Shown here piece by piece: positions 7,284-10,477 of a DNA stretch of 10,477 bases (position 1 is its first letter; the number at the start of each line of letters is the position of its first letter). The notes beneath the pieces are model-generated. The model did not search any database, was not told the origin of the DNA, and worked only from the letters and a program-made list of their open reading frames with translations. Origin of the DNA: Coxiellaceae bacterium (lineage in GTDB: Bacteria > Pseudomonadota > Gammaproteobacteria > UBA9339); assembly GCA_003142435.1 (NCBI GenBank), contig PLMI01000117.1, positions 1 to 10,477 on the forward strand, written 5' to 3'. The translations under genes and the position numbers were made by a program.

Positions 7284-9335
7284 ATGCCGAATTCTACGAT
7301 ATTGAAAATAGCTGTTTTTTCACCTTTACGTCAATGCTTTGACTACCTGCCGCCAGATGATTTTGCCTGTGACAAAATCAAGCCAGGAATGCGGGCGCTT
7401 GTGCCATTTGGAAGCCGCGAACTTGTTGGATTAGTTATTGAGATCACTTCTTCTACAAAAATCAATACCGTAAAACTGAAGAAAGTTAAAGCAATTTTAG
7501 ATAATGAACCGCTTTTACCAAAAAGCATTTTTGAACTTATAAAATGGACTGCAGATTACTATCATCATCCTCTGGGCGATACTATTTCCAACGCAATTCC
7601 CGCTATTTTACGTAAAAAACCTAAAAAAACATGCAATAAAAAAAATGAGTATAATCAAATACTTACAAAAAACAACATAAAAACTTCAAAAATTTTAGCA
7701 AAAAGCTCCTCATTAAGCCCAACCAAATTAGTTTTAAACAAAGACCAAAAACTTGCGATCTCTGAAATTGTAAACAACGAAGGTTTTCAAACGTTTTTGC
7801 TGTATGGCGTTACAGGAAGCGGCAAAACTGAAGTTTACTTAAACGCCATCGAAAAAATTATCGCGGAAGAAAAACAAGCTTTAGTTTTAGTCCCTGAAAT
7901 CAATTTAACTCCACAAACTCTCGCGCGGTTCTCGCAAAGATTTTCAGTAGAAATAGCAGTTTTACATTCGCGCAAAACCGATAAGGAACGATTTTCAGCC
8001 TGGAAAGCTGCAAAAAATGGCGAGGCGAAAATAATAATCGGCACTCGCTCTGCAGTTTTTACGCCAATAAAAAATCCCGGAATAATTATTCTCGATGAAG
8101 AACATGACCTCTCCTTCAAACAGCAGTCAGGTTTACGATATTCCGCTCGTGATTTAGCGGTAATCCGCGGGAAACTTGAAAATGTTCCTGTAGTTTTAGG
8201 GTCAGCAACGCCTTCTCTTGAAAGCATTAATAATGCAAAGTTAAACCGTTATAAAATTTTAACATTGCCAAAACGTGCAGGAAATGCAAACCAGCCAACT
8301 TTTAATGTTATTGATATGCGCCGCCAAAAAATTATTGACGGCCTTTCTGAAGAATTGATTCACGTAATAGAAAAGCATTTAGCTAACGAAGAGCAAATAT
8401 TGATTTTCATCAATCGCCGCGGTTATGCGCCTGTTTACATCTGCCCAAGCTGCGGCCTTGTTGTTGACTGCAAACAGTGTTCGGCGAGAATGGTGCTGCA
8501 CCGCGAAACCCAAAAGCTACATTGCCATCACTGCAACAATGCGATTCCAATTCCACAAAAATGTGATCACTGCGCACAAACCCCGCTAATTCCGCTTGGT
8601 TTTGGCACGGAACGAATCGAAGAAAACTTAAATAAACTATTTCCCAATACTGTTGCTTTGCGCGTCGATCAAGACTCAACGCGAAATAAAAATGCTCTGG
8701 AAAATATGCTGGAAAAAATTCACTTAGGAGATGTAAAAATTTTAGTAGGAACACAAATGCTTGCCAAAGGACATCACTTTCCAGACGTCACTCTAGTTGC
8801 TATTATAAACATTGATAATAGCCTTTATAATAGCGATTTTCGTGCAAGTGAACATTTGGCGCAACTAATAACACAAGTTTCTGGAAGAGCCGGGCGCGAA
8901 GAAAAACCGGGTGAAGTTTACTTACAAACGTTTAGTCCAAAAAATCCAATGTTACTGCATTTACTTGCAAAAGGTTACAAGGATTTCACGGATTTTAATT
9001 TAGAAGAAAGAAAAAAGGCTTTTTTACCGCCTTTTTCTTACACAGCGTTAATTCGCGCTGAAAATAAAAATAAAAGCAAAACTTTGCATTTTCTACAAGA
9101 GCTGCGCAGCCAATGTGAAATTATAAGCGAAAATAAGGTTAAAGTTCTCGGGCCAATTTTTGCCGCTGTCGAAAAAAAAGCAGGATTTTATCGAGCACAA
9201 TTAATGTTACAGAGTAAAAAACGCTCACTTTTACACGATCTTTTAAATAAAATCATTCCTCAAATAGAATCACAAAAAAAATTCGGCAAAATGAAATGGT
9301 CAGTTGACGTTGATCCAATCGATGTTATGTCATGA
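7284..9335 (+). CDS. priA: Primosomal replication restart helicase PriA
   Basis: PriA recognises stalled forks and D-loops, unwinds the lagging arm 3' to 5' and starts reloading of the DnaB helicase. The 683-residue product shows the family order: N-terminal DNA-binding domain (1-105), helicase lobe 1 with Walker A GVTGSGKT (175-182) and DEEH (271-274), and the GSATPS motif (306-311). A zinc-binding insertion carries eight cysteines (C387, C390, C396, C399, C414, C417, C427, C430). Lobe 2 has GTQMLAKGHHFP (489-500) and QVSGRAGR (531-538), and a C-terminal domain follows. It is about 50 residues shorter than the E. coli protein. Residues 110-150, between the DNA-binding and helicase parts, are a Lys/Asn/Ser-rich linker. 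The ATG at 7284 gives the expected N-terminus, though the ribosome-binding site is poor. It may be transcribed together with the ATPase gene upstream. Confidence 0.97.
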   Translation: MPNSTILKIAVFSPLRQCFDYLPPDDFACDKIKPGMRALVPFGSRELVGLVIEITSSTKINTVKLKKVKAILDNEPLLPKSIFELIKWTADYYHHPLGDTISNAIPAILRKKPKKTCNKKNEYNQILTKNNIKTSKILAKSSSLSPTKLVLNKDQKLAISEIVNNEGFQTFLLYGVTGSGKTEVYLNAIEKIIAEEKQALVLVPEINLTPQTLARFSQRFSVEIAVLHSRKTDKERFSAWKAAKNGEAKIIIGTRSAVFTPIKNPGIIILDEEHDLSFKQQSGLRYSARDLAVIRGKLENVPVVLGSATPSLESINNAKLNRYKILTLPKRAGNANQPTFNVIDMRRQKIIDGLSEELIHVIEKHLANEEQILIFINRRGYAPVYICPSCGLVVDCKQCSARMVLHRETQKLHCHHCNNAIPIPQKCDHCAQTPLIPLGFGTERIEENLNKLFPNTVALRVDQDSTRNKNALENMLEKIHLGDVKILVGTQMLAKGHHFPDVTLVAIINIDNSLYNSDFRASEHLAQLITQVSGRAGREEKPGEVYLQTFSPKNPMLLHLLAKGYKDFTDFNLEERKKAFLPPFSYTALIRAENKNKSKTLHFLQELRSQCEIISENKVKVLGPIFAAVEKKAGFYRAQLMLQSKKRSLLHDLLNKIIPQIESQKKFGKMKWSVDVDPIDVMS

Positions 9336-9339
9336 CAGA

Positions 9340-9414
9340 TTGAAAAATGAAGCTATTTTAATGTATTATAAACGTTTTTCTGCTTATAAAATTTAAAATC
9401 ACAATTATTATAAT
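9340..9414 (+). promoter_or_regulatory. Candidate promoter(s) for the gene at 9449
   Basis: Two possibilities lie in the 113-bp gap after priA. TTGAAA (9340-9345) and TATTAT (9364-9369) are 18 bases apart, an acceptable sigma-70 pair. A perfect TATAAT lies at 9409-9414, closer to the gene, but without a recognisable -35. No hairpin terminator for priA is visible in this gap, so read-through from priA is also possible. Confidence 0.35.
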
Positions 9415-9448
9415 AAAACTATTACAATAAATTTAGGAGAATATCTAC

Positions 9449-10477
9449 ATGTTGCAATATATGGCACTTACTACGTCATCAGAATTACTCAGATACATTT
9501 TACAAAATCATGATCATTTCCCCTCCTCTTTTCTCGCTGATTTAGACAAAACTCTTATTCCGGATCCAAAGAGGCAAAATTTAATTGAACTGGGGATGCA
9601 GCTTAGCCCATCTGTAGACTCTGCCACTCAAGCTTTCTTGCGCAACTTATACAAGCTATACCGTCTTCCCGAGTGGATTATAGCAGTATTTCTTTCTTTA
9701 TTTAAAACAAATCTTTTACCAAGTGCCCTTCTTCACACTACGCTCCTCAATATAACTCAATCTCCTGAAAATGACATTATTGCTATGCTTAATAATAATA
9801 TGGGTGAAACTCTGCTGAAAAAGAAGGAGGAACAAAAGCTTGCTGCCATAACATTTTTTTCTGCCCTTTTAAAGAAGCCACCAGTAACAATGCCTGCACC
9901 TTCAATACCAACTTTATCCCTCGCGTTTGATGATAAAAATTATATACAATCACAAATCAAACTAGGTGAACAATGGATAAACAATGGCGACCTTAAAAAA
10001 GGAATTAGTTTTTTTGATAAAGTGAGCGAACAATTAGAAGCAGAGCAGCTTATCGAAATAGGAAAATTCCTAGAACAAAAAAAAGAAGGTCATATGTTCG
10101 CAGAAAAATATTATGCAACAGCTGCATCTAAAGGAAACGGTGATATTAAAATCTACGCTTTTTTTTGCCTTGCAAAGATAATCTTTAATTATCGCTGTGC
10201 AATCAAGCCAATGCCTCTGCAGGTCTACAAAGAAATATTAACTCATTGTAAGGCGGCTGCAGATCAATATTATCATGATGCAGAGCTTATGTTAGCTACG
10301 ATTTATATTCATGGATTGCCTGAAATTTTACCGTTTAACATTCCAATTGCCATAGATCTTTTGGAAAAAGCATCAAATAGCGAAATCGTTGCTATAAGAG
10401 CAAAAGCAGATAGCATTCTAATTGATATATATATTAATCTAAAAGAATATACCTTAGCGTTAAAGCACTGCAAAGAT
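9449..10477 (+). CDS. Sel1/TPR-like alpha-solenoid protein, N-terminal 343 residues (runs off right edge)
   Basis: From the ATG at 9449 the frame is open for 343 codons to the window edge with no stop. AGGAGA (9435-9440) lies eight bases upstream and fixes the start. Residues 1-140 are helical and leucine-rich (for example LPEWIIAVFLSLF, 73-85). Residues 143-158 are a proline-rich linker (KPPVTMPAPSIP). From about 165 onward, paired helices with repeat-like spacing appear: KLGEQWINNGDLKKGISFFDK (171-191), AEKYYATAASKGN (218-230), AELMLATIYIHG (278-289) with AIDLLEKASN (301-310), and a last helix pair ending EYTLALKHCKD. The small-residue and aromatic pattern resembles Sel1-like or TPR repeats, which mediate protein-protein contacts. 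There is no signal peptide. Such proteins in intracellular gammaproteobacteria are often effectors or secretion-linked; that role is inference here. Confidence 0.75.
   Translation, partial: MLQYMALTTSSELLRYILQNHDHFPSSFLADLDKTLIPDPKRQNLIELGMQLSPSVDSATQAFLRNLYKLYRLPEWIIAVFLSLFKTNLLPSALLHTTLLNITQSPENDIIAMLNNNMGETLLKKKEEQKLAAITFFSALLKKPPVTMPAPSIPTLSLAFDDKNYIQSQIKLGEQWINNGDLKKGISFFDKVSEQLEAEQLIEIGKFLEQKKEGHMFAEKYYATAASKGNGDIKIYAFFCLAKIIFNYRCAIKPMPLQVYKEILTHCKAAADQYYHDAELMLATIYIHGLPEILPFNIPIAIDLLEKASNSEIVAIRAKADSILIDIYINLKEYTLALKHCKD

Noticed and set aside
7835..8227. Minus-strand frame of 130 codons inside priA
   Set aside because: It is antisense to conserved helicase motifs; its composition (Ser, Cys, Arg) reflects the priA codons read backwards.
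8410..8754. Minus-strand frame of 114 codons inside priA
   Set aside because: It is a shadow of the zinc-binding and helicase lobe 2 region of priA, with no ribosome-binding site or recognisable domain.

Overview
The window looks like chromosome from an AT-rich gammaproteobacterium with a host-associated lifestyle, most plausibly a member of the Legionellales (Legionella, Coxiella, Rickettsiella or Berkiella type). The two housekeeping proteins, transketolase and PriA, closely follow the enterobacterial forms. Around them lie a Ras/Rab-like protein of eukaryotic style, a decayed Rpn-family nuclease/transposase gene, two AAA/DUF4143 ATPase genes and an alpha-solenoid protein. The lineage is inferred from this gene mix and base composition, with no marker gene to fix it.

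Left part (1-2060): the start of an unrecognised gene runs off the left edge on the minus strand (1-405). An AT-rich 494-bp intergenic stretch follows, containing a 12-bp direct repeat at 22-bp period. The plus-strand gene at 900-1949 encodes a proline/serine/threonine-rich N-terminal tail joined to a small-GTPase fold whose nucleotide-binding motifs G1, G3 and G4 have been replaced, so it is a candidate pseudoGTPase and possible secreted effector. A perfect 13-bp hairpin terminates it.

Middle part (2060-7234): a truncated Rpn-family pseudogene runs into the 3' end of a minus-strand ATPase gene (AAA_14 plus DUF4143). That gene has its own promoter abutting the start codon, so the mRNA may be leaderless, and an operator-like inverted repeat lies over the promoter. 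The ATPase gene with its promoter sits between two diverged direct repeats, one of which is the 3' end of the transketolase gene. The transketolase gene (tkt) is complete and all the catalytic residues checked are present. A second, divergent AAA_14/DUF4143 ATPase gene is transcribed away from tkt on its other side.

Right part (7235-10477): priA, the primosomal helicase of replication restart, follows the second ATPase gene by 49 bp and could be co-transcribed with it. A further plus-strand gene with a strong ribosome-binding site encodes a Sel1/TPR-like helical-repeat protein and runs off the right edge.

The housekeeping genes appear to have acquired accessory genes around them rather than to form a functional operon. 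The least ordinary items are the pseudoGTPase-like protein and the repeat-flanked ATPase cassette with its tightly packed promoter.
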